From NCBI GenBank assembly GCA_900317345.1, contig ONGK01000002.1, forward strand, positions 1 through 64,000: a stretch of DNA of 64,000 nt, read 5' to 3'. A program made the position numbers and the translations under genes. Shown in pieces: positions 33,001-41,179 of the stretch (the first letter of the stretch is position 1; the number at the start of each line of letters is the position of its first letter). The DNA comes from an uncultured Bacteroidales bacterium. Its GTDB lineage: Bacteria; Bacteroidota; Bacteroidia; Bacteroidales; Paludibacteraceae. The notes beneath the pieces are model-generated. The model made no database searches. It was not told where the DNA came from and worked only from the letters and a program-made list of their open reading frames with translations.

Positions 33001-33750
33001 ACTTTTACTTCGAGTGATTTTGGCACAAGCAGTTATCCAAGTGTAAATGATGAGGAAATCACTGCAACTTGCACAAAGGATAATCAAAGGACAGCAAAAG
33101 TTGCTTTTTCAACTGTGAATGTAATGAATCAGAGCAACTATATACAAGGGAAAGCTAGTACTGGTAAAATATTCAATGCTGCTCCATGGGGCAAAGGTAT
33201 CAAATCGGTTGATATTACCAACGGAGGTAATGGCGGCAACTTTAGCAAAGGAATTGGAAGTTCTGTAAAACCGACGAGTGTTGGAACGGGTGCTTATTTC
33301 CAAGTATATGTAATCAGTGGTTATTGTACAGCTTCTTCATTTACCGTTGCATTCGATAGTACGGTCAATGTAACCACTTACAACGCTTATGTAACTAGAG
33401 GCTACGCCGTAACTATTGCTGATGGCATAGAGCATGGTACTATTACTCTTAAGAACGGAACTGCTTCTGTGGAAAGTGGAAGCCTCGTTGCTTACGGCAC
33501 AACGCTGACCGTTGAAGCAGAGCCTGAAAGTGATCAATACATTTTAAGTTCTCTGCTGGCTAACACAACTGACATCAAAGATGCTATGAGCTTCACGATG
33601 GGCAACGAAGCAGTAACTATTGTTGCTGAGTTCATTGACAAGTCAACGGTAGGCATAGACAACACCGAAGTTGTCATTCGATGGTATAAAGAGAGGGGTG
33701 CTTCTGCGCTCCTCTTTTGTTCACTCCCTTCCAGCCTGTTCCTTTTTTGA
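30028..33750 (+). CDS. Large secreted repeat-domain protein, C-terminal tail lost
   Basis: 1240 residues with signal peptide MKKLKLFSLLMLLFVGVTSIWG. It contains an N-terminal beta domain resembling that of the 25374-27593 protein, and at least three copies of a choice-of-anchor/Ig-like unit ending DVNGTLAETTITVTPVTT with GNIKVNGGG. InlB-type repeats and a second beta domain (about 985-1125) follow. Near the end comes IDNTEV, the point where the sister protein begins its sorting-like tail. Here the frame instead runs 24 residues through a terminator hairpin to a chance stop. The protein therefore lacks the tail and may not be sorted normally. Confidence 0.75.
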   Translation: MKKLKLFSLLMLLFVGVTSIWGADIVVTLENIGHDLGSTANTTMDSVAITAKNTTTSYKINYYQCKKQGESMLMTKSVSPFISNHTAMPGDIKSVKVTINTGAAKATTYDCAFSASECTSAISGVGAVNITGGNSNTYNNPSVTGKRYFCITLGNANNGQVLSLEITCASPTEPLITTEPDSIGFGVKNIFNNDAAKSGSATIKVTGANLDYNISAALDKKDNGTVFSLSTASLDKASSAADLIVSYSVTATGSYDDTLRLTSTGAPTVKIPITLKVVSENRIVDSLTVARFGVGGSYANFADKGCLTDAEYSGYCKKNNNSIQITNNNSSGIVSTFSDGIARSVKIKWTSTTADRGIKIYGKNTKYTTSDLSNASNMGTEIGSISTGTETPLEIEDDYEYIGIIAYGGVVYIDSIAITWAPVADKPAVTITAPAAGGTLAVAKFANGAEMSTGDEVAEGKLLRVTAEANNTTHMGGTVKVIKTGVLPEVDVTSTVMAHDTLTMPDYDVTVSATFDPRPRVTISPKSLNFGNKVEQGDAEDEKNFTISGNDLTSGQLTISLDESIKDAYTISPASIDVNGTLAETTITVTPVTTNFGTFNGNIKVNGGGLATDTATVAVSMTIIAKNAVTITQPSNGVITVKNADNEDVASDARIVVGKRMKVTVAPNDSTTHRETLKIYKTDDEETTISVDENDSITMPSYPITIESTEVALFGVALEVKEDGAAASHGTSATMNGGTADVYKAAGETVALTATRVTGYQFDKWTTSSTDIVIAAADSTKTSITATINGAGTITANFRAVPELLVSETALDLEYAKLDSALDAKTFTISGESLEEGELTLTLDNSIKDAFIVSPNQVAVNGKLNTTIITVTPVTSVAGEFSGNLTISGGGLAVAKTVALTSVIEQTYTVTWNVNGTPSTQTDIASTALVAPSAGTISGKTVIGWTDAAIATKTDTKPTIVSLPTMPAKDTTLYALYATESSKDSVLTFSYTFTSSDFGTSSYPSVNDEEITATCTKDNQRTAKVAFSTVNVMNQSNYIQGKASTGKIFNAAPWGKGIKSVDITNGGNGGNFSKGIGSSVKPTSVGTGAYFQVYVISGYCTASSFTVAFDSTVNVTTYNAYVTRGYAVTIADGIEHGTITLKNGTASVESGSLVAYGTTLTVEAEPESDQYILSSLLANTTDIKDAMSFTMGNEAVTIVAEFIDKSTVGIDNTEVVIRWYKERGASALLFCSLPSSLFLF
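33688..33718 (+). terminator. Terminator overlapping the 3' end of the 1240-residue gene
   Basis: Stem AAAGAGaGGgGtGC / GCgCtCCtCTTT with loop TTCT and T-rich flank, lying inside the coding frame. A terminator inside an ORF is what a deletion of the normal 3' end would leave. Confidence 0.7.
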
Positions 33751-33756
33751 CTTACT

Positions 33757-33853
33757 TGTTCCCTTTTGACACAGCCTGTTCCTTTTTTGATATAGCTTGT
33801 TCCCTTTTGGTATAGCTTGTATCTTTTTGCATAGCTTGGTCCCTTTTTGTACC
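33757..33853. repeat. Degenerate 20-bp tandem array, five units
   Basis: Units of about 20 bp with the core CTTGTTCCCTTTTGGTATAG, varying from 19 to 21 bp. It lies just downstream of the 1240-residue gene and runs into the right copy of the 74-bp inverted repeat. Confidence 0.8.
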
Positions 33854-33917
33854 TTCCACACACCTAACGGTGACGTCCGACATGCGAACGACATGCGAAC
33901 GATATTGACAGCAAAAT
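33844..33917 (-). repeat. Right copy of the 74-bp inverted repeat
   Basis: Reverse complement of 25234-25307 with about five mismatches. It contains two GCATGCGAAC-type units and ends 32 bp before the sdhC promoter. Confidence 0.8.
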
Positions 33918-33949
33918 CAATTGGCTAAGTTACAAAAAACGCAAAATAA

Positions 33950-33982
33950 TTTGCACATGTCAAAAATTATTTGTAATTTTGC
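33950..33982 (+). promoter_or_regulatory. Promoter of sdhCAB
   Basis: TTTG at 33950-33953, 20 bp, TAATTTTGC at 33974-33982. The 43 bp at 33950-33992 recur as an inverted copy (one mismatch) as the pectate lyase promoter at 40835-40877. The leader to the sdhC ATG is about 80 nt. Confidence 0.75.
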
Positions 33983-34066
33983 AGCGCAAAATATTTAGTG
34001 TATCGAATAAATGCAGATATCCAAAATAAAAGAAACAATAAATCCTTAAAAAAACAAACAATTTCT

Positions 34067-34759
34067 ATGTGGTTAAAAGATTCATCTATTGGCCGTAAGT
34101 TCGTTATGGCGCTTAGTGGAGCAGCGTTGGTCTTTTTCCTCCTGTTTCACGGTTGCATGAACCTTGCGCTGGTGTTCAGCGAAGAGGCCTACAACGCCAT
34201 CTGCCGTTTCCTCGGCGCTAATTGGTATGCCGTTATTGGTTCGCTCGGAATCGCGTTCCTCGTACTCGTGCATTTCTGCTATGGTCTGTATCTGACCATC
34301 CAGAACCGCGCTGCCCGCGGTAACGACCGCTATGCCGTAACCGACAAGAAGAAAGGCGTCACTTGGGAGAGCGAAAACATGCTCGTCCTCGGATTCACCA
34401 TCCTTGGCTTCCTCTGCTTGCACCTCTACAATTTCTGGTACAAGATGCAGTTTGCGGAGCTTACCGGCATCCAGACAGGTGCGTTCGATCCTCAAAACGG
34501 AGCTGCCTATGTCAAAGCGCTCTTCACTGAGCCTATCTGGGGTCAGGTGTACTGCGTGCTCTACCTCCTCTGGTTCGTCGTTCTCTGGCTGCACCTCAAC
34601 CACGGTGTGGGCTCGGCTATGACGTCTATGGGCCTCAACAACCTCAAGTGGCAAAAACGCGTCGAAGTAATCAGTACGGTTATGGCTACCCTCGTGGTAC
34701 TGCCCTTCGCAGTGGTTGTATTGTATTACCTGGGCATGGGAATAGGCATGCTTTGCTAA
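34067..34759 (+). CDS. sdhC: Succinate dehydrogenase/fumarate reductase cytochrome b subunit
   Basis: 230 residues from ATG 34067; upstream in-frame codons lie in the leader. The five membrane helices (about 13-35, 58-80, 108-130, 165-185, 207-228) anchor the complex and carry di-haem b with quinone access. The conserved histidines are present in LLFHGCMN, VHFCYGLY, LHLYNFWY and WLHLNHG. It is the B-type anchor found with Bacteroidota and Wolinella complexes, which can run as fumarate reductase under anaerobiosis. First gene of sdhCAB; the flavoprotein gene follows after 35 bp. Confidence 0.94.
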   Translation: MWLKDSSIGRKFVMALSGAALVFFLLFHGCMNLALVFSEEAYNAICRFLGANWYAVIGSLGIAFLVLVHFCYGLYLTIQNRAARGNDRYAVTDKKKGVTWESENMLVLGFTILGFLCLHLYNFWYKMQFAELTGIQTGAFDPQNGAAYVKALFTEPIWGQVYCVLYLLWFVVLWLHLNHGVGSAMTSMGLNNLKWQKRVEVISTVMATLVVLPFAVVVLYYLGMGIGMLC

Positions 34760-34794
34760 TTGGTAAATGGTAAATGACTAAAAGGTAAATGACT

Positions 34795-36951
34795 ATGGCA
34801 AAGAAAGAAGATATGATAGAAGCGGCAAAGAAGACCGCTAAGAAAGTAGCCGTGAAGGCTGCTGCAGCAGCGCTGGACGTGGCTGAAGCAGTGGTAAACA
34901 AGGCTGCTGAAGCCCTGGAGGACGCCAAAGAGGCTCCTAAAGCAGAGGCTCCCAAAGCGCAAAAGGCCAAAGCCAGCGCCAAGGCAGAAGTAATCACGCC
35001 CGCTATGGCAAAGATTCCTGCAGGCCCGCTGGAGCTCAAATGGACCAACTATAAGAACCATCAGAAACTGGTTAACCCTGCCAACAAACGCCGTCTCGAC
35101 ATCATCGTGGTCGGTACAGGTCTTGCCGGTGCTTCGGCTGCGGCTTCGCTCGCAGAGATGGGATTCAACGTGCTGAACTTCTGTATTCAGGATTCTCCGC
35201 GCCGTGCGCACTCTATCGCTGCGCAGGGTGGTATCAACGCGGCGAAGAACTATCAGAACGACGGCGACTCCGTATATCGTCTCTACTACGATACCATCAA
35301 AGGTGGTGACTACCGTGCACGCGAGGCGAACGTATATCGTCTGGCAGAGGTGTCCAACAATATTATTGACCAGTGCGTAGCACAGGGCGTTCCTTTCGCA
35401 CGCGAATACGGAGGTCTGCTGGACAACCGTTCATTCGGTGGCGCACAGGTAAGCCGTACATTCTACGCAAAGGGTCAGACCGGCCAGCAGCTGCTCCTCG
35501 GCGCTTACAGCGCGCTGAGCCGCCAGATTGGCAAAGGCAAAGTGAAGATGTATACCCGCTATGAGATGCTCGATATCGTGCTCATCGCAGATGAGAATGG
35601 TGAGAAGCGTGCGCGTGGTATCATCGCCCGTAACCTTGTTACCGGCCGCATCGAGCGCTTCTTCGCGCACGCTGTAGTGGTTGGTTCCGGCGGTTATGGC
35701 AACACGTTCTTCCTCTCCACCAACGCTATGGCTTCCAACGGTTCGGCTGCTATGCAGATGTACCGCCACGGTGCCTATTTCGCTAACCCCTGCTACGCAC
35801 AGATCCACCCGACCTGTATCCCGAAACACGGTGATTTCCAGTCCAAACTGACCCTTATGTCCGAGTCGCTCCGTAACGACGGACGTATCTGGGTGCCGAA
35901 GAAACTGGAGGACGCAAAACGTCTCCAAGCCGGCGAGATTAAGGGACGCGATATCCCGGAGGAAGACCGCGATTACTATCTCGAGCGTCGCTATCCGGCA
36001 TTCGGAAACCTCGTTCCGCGTGACGTAGCTTCCCGTGCTGCTAAAGAGCGTTGCGACAAAGGCTACGGCGTAAACAACACCGGTCTGGCTGTGTTCCTCG
36101 ACTTCAGCGAAGCTATCCAGCGTCTGGGCAAAGACGTAGTGGCTCAGAAATATGGTAACCTCTTCCAGATGTACGAGAAAATCGTGGATGAGAACCCGTA
36201 CGAGAACCCGATGATGATTTTCCCGGCGATCCACTATACGATGGGTGGTATCTGGGTGGACTACGAGTTGCAGACATCTGTAAAGGGTCTGTTCTGTATC
36301 GGCGAGGCGAACTTCTCCGACCACGGAGCAAACCGTCTGGGTGCTTCGGCGCTGATGCAAGGTCTTGCAGATGGCTATTTCGTACTGCCTTATACGATCC
36401 AGAATTACCTCGCTGACCAGATCGGTGTACCGCGCATGAGTACCGACCTGCCGGAGTTCGCTGCTGCAGAGAAAGCCGTTCAGGACAAGATCGACCGTCT
36501 GATGGCCATCCAAGGCAAGCGTTCGGTAGATAGCATCCATAAAGAGCTGGGTCTCGTTATGTGGGACTTCGTCGGAATGGGTCGTACCGCTGAGGGCCTG
36601 AAGGAAGGTATCAAGAAGATTGATGCTATCAAGAAAGAGTTCTGGAGCAATGTATATATTCCGGGCGATGCCAACCATCTCAATAACGAGCTGGAGAAAG
36701 CACTCCGTCTGGCTGACTTCATTGAGATCGGCCGTCTGATGGCAGTGGATGCACTCCATCGTGAGGAGAGTTGCGGTGGTCACTTCCGCGAGGAATACCA
36801 GACACCGGAAGGAGAAGCACTCCGTCAGGACGACAAGTTCAGCTATGTCGGCTGCTGGAAATATATGGGTGAGGACCAAGAGCCGCAACTCATCAAAGAG
36901 CCGCTTGACTACGAGTTCACGGAACGTAAAACACGTAACTATAAGAACTAA
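34795..36951 (+). CDS. sdhA: Succinate dehydrogenase/fumarate reductase flavoprotein subunit with N-terminal Ala/Lys extension
   Basis: 718 residues from ATG 34795 (AAAGG 9 bp upstream; ATG 34789 is the alternative). FAD motif [22 protein letters not shown], the FAD-attachment region [17 protein letters not shown], and catalytic residues in [12 protein letters not shown] and [14 protein letters not shown] identify the flavoprotein. It catalyses succinate/fumarate interconversion at the inner membrane. The family normally starts at the equivalent of M71 ([13 protein letters not shown]). Here about 70 extra Ala/Lys/Glu-rich helical residues precede it, which is unusual. The spacer to sdhC contains micro-repeats of GGTAAATGACT. 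sdhB follows 2 bp after the stop. Confidence 0.96.
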   Translation: MAKKEDMIEAAKKTAKKVAVKAAAAALDVAEAVVNKAAEALEDAKEAPKAEAPKAQKAKASAKAEVITPAMAKIPAGPLELKWTNYKNHQKLVNPANKRRLDIIVVGTGLAGASAAASLAEMGFNVLNFCIQDSPRRAHSIAAQGGINAAKNYQNDGDSVYRLYYDTIKGGDYRAREANVYRLAEVSNNIIDQCVAQGVPFAREYGGLLDNRSFGGAQVSRTFYAKGQTGQQLLLGAYSALSRQIGKGKVKMYTRYEMLDIVLIADENGEKRARGIIARNLVTGRIERFFAHAVVVGSGGYGNTFFLSTNAMASNGSAAMQMYRHGAYFANPCYAQIHPTCIPKHGDFQSKLTLMSESLRNDGRIWVPKKLEDAKRLQAGEIKGRDIPEEDRDYYLERRYPAFGNLVPRDVASRAAKERCDKGYGVNNTGLAVFLDFSEAIQRLGKDVVAQKYGNLFQMYEKIVDENPYENPMMIFPAIHYTMGGIWVDYELQTSVKGLFCIGEANFSDHGANRLGASALMQGLADGYFVLPYTIQNYLADQIGVPRMSTDLPEFAAAEKAVQDKIDRLMAIQGKRSVDSIHKELGLVMWDFVGMGRTAEGLKEGIKKIDAIKKEFWSNVYIPGDANHLNNELEKALRLADFIEIGRLMAVDALHREESCGGHFREEYQTPEGEALRQDDKFSYVGCWKYMGEDQEPQLIKEPLDYEFTERKTRNYKN

Positions 36952-36953
36952 TT

Positions 36954-37709
36954 ATGGATCAATATATTGATATTAAGGTTCGTGTTTGGAGACAAGCAGG
37001 ACCTAAGGCTCAGGGTCATTTCGAGACATACGACCTGAAGCATGTATTCCAAGGCGCATCGTTCCTGGAGATGATTGATATTCTGAACGAGCAACTCATT
37101 GCAGAGCACAAAGACCCCGTTACCTACGATCACGATTGCCGTGAGGGTATCTGCGGTATGTGCTCGATGTACGTGAATGGTCACCCGCACGGACCAGACA
37201 GCGCCATCACCACCTGCCAGCTGCATATGCGTAAGTTCAAAGACGGCGAGACCATCACCGTAGAACCGTGGCGTAGCCGTGCGTTCCCGGTAATCAAAGA
37301 CCTCATGGTTGATCGTGGCGCGTACGACAAGATTATGCAGGCCGGCGGCTTCGTTTCCGTCAATACCGGCGGTGTGCCTGACGCAAACGCAATTCCTATT
37401 CCGAAGCCCGTAGCAGACGAAGCGATGGATGCAGCATCTTGCATCGGTTGCGGCGCTTGTGCAGCGGCATGTAAGAATGGTTCGGCAATGCTCTTCGTAG
37501 CTGCTAAGGTTTCGCAGCTTGCTCTGCTGCCGCAAGGCAAGGTAGAGGCTGCGGCTCGTGCCAAAGCGATGGTAGCTAAGATGGATGAGCTCGGCTTCGG
37601 TAACTGCACCAACACCGGCGCTTGCGCTGCTGAGTGCCCGAAATCTGTTTCGCTCGCGAATATCGCTCGCCTCAACCGTGAGTTCTTGGCGGCTAAGTTC
37701 AAAGACTAA
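36954..37709 (+). CDS. sdhB: Succinate dehydrogenase/fumarate reductase iron-sulfur subunit
   Basis: 251 residues. Cysteines for the three clusters are visible: [2Fe-2S] in [10 protein letters not shown] with a later TTC, [4Fe-4S] in [12 protein letters not shown], and the third cluster in [15 protein letters not shown]. It passes electrons between the flavin and the haem/quinone site. Length and spacing match the Bacteroidota form. It ends the operon; a GC-rich hairpin lies 35 bp downstream. Confidence 0.97.
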   Translation: MDQYIDIKVRVWRQAGPKAQGHFETYDLKHVFQGASFLEMIDILNEQLIAEHKDPVTYDHDCREGICGMCSMYVNGHPHGPDSAITTCQLHMRKFKDGETITVEPWRSRAFPVIKDLMVDRGAYDKIMQAGGFVSVNTGGVPDANAIPIPKPVADEAMDAASCIGCGACAAACKNGSAMLFVAAKVSQLALLPQGKVEAAARAKAMVAKMDELGFGNCTNTGACAAECPKSVSLANIARLNREFLAAKFKD

Positions 37710-37743
37710 GCAGACGAGCGCGTCGAAAGACCAACACACAGCT

Positions 37744-37768
37744 CGAGGGCGGCTGATACCCGCCCTCG
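37744..37768 (+). terminator. GC-rich hairpin between sdhB and the secreted nuclease
   Basis: Perfect 9-bp stem CGAGGGCGG / CCGCCCTCG with a 7-base loop. No T tract follows, so it may only weaken transcription into the next gene, or protect the sdh mRNA end. No separate promoter is evident before 37795. Confidence 0.5.
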
Positions 37769-37794
37769 GTGCACCAACCATCAAACACACTATT

Positions 37795-39150
37795 ATGAGA
37801 AAGTTTTTACTCTTTCTATTGTTTCTTCCCGTAATGGCAGGACAGATAGCTGCGCAGTATACTAACCTGACTGTGGCAGATACTCCTACCGAAGAGTATT
37901 ATTGCATTGAAGGCTACGTCAACGTGATAACAGAGAATAGTTTCAACACTTCATTTAATAATATGACGTTCTGGCTTGCCGACACGCAAGGCAGGGCATC
38001 TAGCAATGCAGCCGGCGCATTGTATGTGTACCGCGGCAGACCGGATATTGAGTTGCATGAGGGCGACAGAGTGAGCATCATCGCGAAGATTAAGAAATTC
38101 GGTAACTCGGATCTCATAGAGACCGACCCGAATAATGCGCCTGTGACGTGGATTTCATCCGGTCCGGTGGTTCCTCCAAAGGACACTACATATGGTTCGC
38201 TCCGCGTGTGCGCGCAAAACCTGGAGAACTACTATTACAATTACACAGAATCTGAGCGTCCGTCATATGACGACGAAGAGGGATTTTGCGAAAAGACGCG
38301 TAACATCGTAGATGCCATGCTGAGCATCAATGCAGATATTTATGCGTTCTGCGAGGTGGAAGCCAAACCGATAGTGCTGGAGCAACTGGCAGATACGATG
38401 AATGCCCATGCAGGAGCAGCAGGCCGTTATGCCGCAGTGTATGATGGCATTGATTATGACTTCGACGGCATTGACAATCACATTAAGTCCGGCTTTATCT
38501 ATCGTACGGACAAGGTAGGCACAGTTGGCTATAATTATAGCCCAGTGCGCTATGGCTATTATACCAATACTATGCGTATTCAGGCGTTTGAGCAACTATC
38601 CAATGGAGAGAAACTGGTGGTTAGTATGAACCATTTCAAGGCCAAAGACTCGTCTGCGGACGCAGGCGAAGGAACGCGTATCAACAATGCTAATCAGCTG
38701 ATGCAGACCTTAAACGGCTACATACCGGAAGATGATGATATCTTGGTTCTGGGCGACCTGAACTGCCAATACGGCGAGGCGCCAATCGATATTATTCTTG
38801 CATATAATTTTGAGGAACAGATACTTCGCTTCGACAGCACCGCTTTCTCTCACTGCTTCAACGGGGGAGAGTTGATAGACCATGTGTTCGCCAATTCGTC
38901 TATGCGGTCGCAAATCGTAGATGCATATGTGAAGCATATTTGCGCCTATAAATGCAATGCGTCGGTGGATAGAGACAAGTCTTATTCGGACCATGACCCA
39001 TATGTGGTAGAGATTAACTTAGGCGGCGGCGAGCAAGGAATATCCAACGCCAATGCCAAGAGCAGTGCCATCAAAGAACTCCGCCACGGACAGTTGATTA
39101 TTATCCGCAGCGGAGTAGAATATACGGTAACGGGTCAGCGTGTGCGTTAA
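37795..39150 (+). CDS. Secreted endonuclease/exonuclease/phosphatase-fold protein with sorting-like tail
   Basis: 451 residues from ATG 37795, where a signal peptide begins (MRKFLLFLLFLPVMAGQIAA); the longer in-frame extension overlaps sdhB and is not credible. Residues about 22-125 form an OB-like beta domain (YYCIEGYVNVITENSF, LHEGDRVSIIAKIKKFG). Residues about 140-410 are the EEP nuclease fold with QNLENYY, AFCEVEA (metal-binding Glu), MNHFKAK, LVLGDLNCQ and YSDHDPYV. The last 40 residues, from ANAKSSAIKELRHGQLIII, are the sorting-like tail. Extracellular DNA or RNA cleavage is likely. It is a relative of the 7373-8656 protein. Confidence 0.82.
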   Translation: MRKFLLFLLFLPVMAGQIAAQYTNLTVADTPTEEYYCIEGYVNVITENSFNTSFNNMTFWLADTQGRASSNAAGALYVYRGRPDIELHEGDRVSIIAKIKKFGNSDLIETDPNNAPVTWISSGPVVPPKDTTYGSLRVCAQNLENYYYNYTESERPSYDDEEGFCEKTRNIVDAMLSINADIYAFCEVEAKPIVLEQLADTMNAHAGAAGRYAAVYDGIDYDFDGIDNHIKSGFIYRTDKVGTVGYNYSPVRYGYYTNTMRIQAFEQLSNGEKLVVSMNHFKAKDSSADAGEGTRINNANQLMQTLNGYIPEDDDILVLGDLNCQYGEAPIDIILAYNFEEQILRFDSTAFSHCFNGGELIDHVFANSSMRSQIVDAYVKHICAYKCNASVDRDKSYSDHDPYVVEINLGGGEQGISNANAKSSAIKELRHGQLIIIRSGVEYTVTGQRVR

Positions 39151-39178
39151 GGCGCGTACGCCCGTCTGCGCGCGATAG

Positions 39179-40828
39179 TTATTGTACGCGCGTGCCTAAG
39201 AGATTATAGACCTTGTCATCCCGAACGATGAACACCTGACCATCGCGTAGCACTTTGCGTGCTGTGCGTTTATTTTCCACCGGCTCTAAAGCCGAAGGCG
39301 TTTCAGAATAGTTCACGTTGATAGCATAGATATTGATGCCGCTGTTAGCACTACCCATATATATTGTGGTGGCATCGCCGGTGTAGTCATATGTGCGCTT
39401 GGCGGCAACGGTGGAGTCAGCATGCATGGTGGTCAATAGCGTTCCTCCGTAGCTGCCGCTATATATATTGAGCGTGCGGTTTTCAGACGATTTCGCGCTA
39501 ATGAGATATACATCTATTGTGCAAGCGCCTGTTACAGCAAAACTCAGATTGCGGTAGGCAGCATTGCCTGAGCCATTGAACTTAAGCACGTGGGTGAACT
39601 TCAGCGTGTCAATCGTTTTGGCGCTTTCAGCTATCGTTACTTTCTTATCACCAGAGGCAGCAATAGTAAGTCCGTTAACCGTAGTTTCGGTAGCGATGTC
39701 GCCTGTGAGGGCAGTGAAAGCACTGGTTGAGAAATTCCAGGTTAGAGTAGTGTCTCCCGGTTGCGGAGTCGGTCCAGGTTCCGGATCATCGCCATCACAG
39801 GTAGAGGAGATTTCTGCGGTATTGGTGACGGTTAATGTAGCTCCGGCGCCGCAAGAAGAGTTGGTGACATATGTCTTGGCGGACGCAGCGCTCAGTTGGT
39901 CATAACTGTATGTAGGCGCCGATACGCTGCCGCTGTTAGAAGGCAGATTTCCTGTGCAGTTAACGAATTTGCAGGCATTGGAACTTCCTCCATATTCACT
40001 CCAGATTTTAGAGGGAGAGTTCGCTTTGCCGGCAAAGGTGCAGCCTTCAAAATAGCATTTCGCGTTCTCCGGTCCTACATAGTAGTCCGCTACGGAACTG
40101 TTCCAATAACAATTGAGGAAATGCAATTCACAGTTACGGCACCGCGTCATTCGTTGTTTGCATCCTTCGTCCCACCAGCAGTATGCGTAGGTGATGTTAT
40201 AGGTGCCATCGGACGGTTTGTCGGAACTGCCGGAACCGACGAGATTGGAGAAACGGTGGTCATCTGAGCCGCCAGAACCGCCCGCTTTCGGCTCTTTAAG
40301 GTAGCGGAAACGGCACCAGGTGACGGTGATGTTATCGGATGTTCCTTTGATATCGAAGTTGCCATCGCAACCGTCCTGAAAGTCGCAGTGGTCAACCCAC
40401 ACATTCGTTGCCTTATCCAGACAGAGGTTATCCCATCCGTCGCAGTCATATGCGCCCGGACCTTCGAACGTCAGGTTGCGGAGAATGATGTTATTTCCTT
40501 TCAGATAGAGAATACCCGAATTGGATTGGTTCTGCTGGTTGGAGATGAGTTTCTTGCCCGGAAGCGCCATGATTGTCAGGTTAGATTTATCCGTAGAGAT
40601 ATGATTTGTTACGGTGATATCCTGCGTAATAATAATAACGCTGTTCTTTTTGCCAAGAGCAGTGGTTAGTTGGCTCTCATTGCTGACGAGCGTAGGTGTA
40701 GCGTTTCCGCCACCTGAGACACTATTACCGGCGTAGCCCCACGATGAAGCGGCGCAGTAGTCCACAGCGTGCGCAAGCGCGAAGGGAAAGAGTACAAGCC
40801 ATGTACAGAAAAGAAACTTTTTCATCAT
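39179..40828 (-). CDS. Secreted pectate lyase (polysaccharide lyase family 1-like)
   Basis: 549 residues with signal peptide MKKFLFCTWLVLFPFALAHA. The right-handed beta-helix (about 20-330) shows NIILRNLTFEGPGA, NVWVDHCDFQDGCDGNFDIKG and VTWCRF, the calcium- and substrate-binding signatures of pectate lyase C-type enzymes, and a Lys/Arg-rich QRMTRCRNCE. A second beta domain follows a Pro/Asp linker (GDDPEPGPTPQPGD, about 350). The C-terminal tail is ARKVLRDGQVFIVRDDKVYN. It cleaves polygalacturonate outside the cell, supplying the uronate operon at 10-15 kb. Its promoter is an inverted near-copy of that of sdhC. Confidence 0.88.
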   Translation of the reverse strand: MMKKFLFCTWLVLFPFALAHAVDYCAASSWGYAGNSVSGGGNATPTLVSNESQLTTALGKKNSVIIITQDITVTNHISTDKSNLTIMALPGKKLISNQQNQSNSGILYLKGNNIILRNLTFEGPGAYDCDGWDNLCLDKATNVWVDHCDFQDGCDGNFDIKGTSDNITVTWCRFRYLKEPKAGGSGGSDDHRFSNLVGSGSSDKPSDGTYNITYAYCWWDEGCKQRMTRCRNCELHFLNCYWNSSVADYYVGPENAKCYFEGCTFAGKANSPSKIWSEYGGSSNACKFVNCTGNLPSNSGSVSAPTYSYDQLSAASAKTYVTNSSCGAGATLTVTNTAEISSTCDGDDPEPGPTPQPGDTTLTWNFSTSAFTALTGDIATETTVNGLTIAASGDKKVTIAESAKTIDTLKFTHVLKFNGSGNAAYRNLSFAVTGACTIDVYLISAKSSENRTLNIYSGSYGGTLLTTMHADSTVAAKRTYDYTGDATTIYMGSANSGINIYAINVNYSETPSALEPVENKRTARKVLRDGQVFIVRDDKVYNLLGTRVQ

Positions 40829-40844
40829 CAATCAATTTTGCGAT

Positions 40845-40877
40845 GCAAAATTACAAATAATTTTTGACATGTGCAAA
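40845..40877 (-). promoter_or_regulatory. Promoter of the pectate lyase gene (copy of the sdhC promoter)
   Basis: Minus strand TAATTTTGC at 40853-40845 and TTTG at 40877-40874. The block 40835-40877 matches 33950-33992 in inverted orientation over 43 bp with one mismatch. Confidence 0.75.
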
Positions 40878-40910
40878 TATTTGTTATTTTTAATAAATAG
40901 GCACAAAAAG

Positions 40911-40933
40911 TATATAATACTATGTATTATATA
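40911..40933. repeat. Perfect A/T-rich palindrome
   Basis: TATATAATAC / GTATTATATA with a 3-base centre, located about 35 bp upstream of the pectate lyase -33 element. It could be an operator or a cruciform; no further evidence is available. Confidence 0.5.
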
Positions 40934-40971
40934 GTAAGAGCGCTGTTTTGTGCAAATTTAGGGTTCTATCA

Positions 40972-41056
40972 TATGGGTATCCTATGGGTATGGTATGGGT
41001 ATCCTGTGGTGCGGCTCCGATGAGACTCCGATGAGGCTCCGATGCGCTCCCGATGC
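40972..41056. repeat. Two 11-bp tandem arrays
   Basis: 40972-41004 holds three units TATGGGTATCC and 41013-41056 four units GGCTCCGATGA. Both have an exact 11-bp period with unrelated sequence. They lie between the pectate lyase promoter and the 3' end of the next secreted-protein gene; nothing else is visible in 40934-41086. Confidence 0.9.
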
Positions 41057-41086
41057 GCTGTGGGGACGGAGTAGTGTAGGTGTGCG

Positions 41087-41112
41087 AAAAGGGAGACCGA
41101 AGTCTCCCCTTT
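41087..41112 (-). terminator. Terminator of the 548-residue secreted protein gene
   Basis: Stem GGGAGAC / GTCTCCC with loop CGAA. On the minus strand it ends in CTTTTC. It lies about 70 bp after the stop codon. Confidence 0.75.
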
Positions 41113-41179
41113 CCATTCAAGTACGGTTTAGCCGCTCAACCTGTGTGTGCGGTTTTATTATTGAACCGTTGCAGGCAGA

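Noticed and set aside
25234..33917. Composite transposon or insertion sequence
   Set aside because: Inverted ends exist, but no transposase, resolvase or target-site duplication is visible, so I report only the repeat.
35431..36888. Long antisense ORF (485 codons) opposite sdhA
   Set aside because: Shadow of a strongly biased gene; no domain, promoter or signal.
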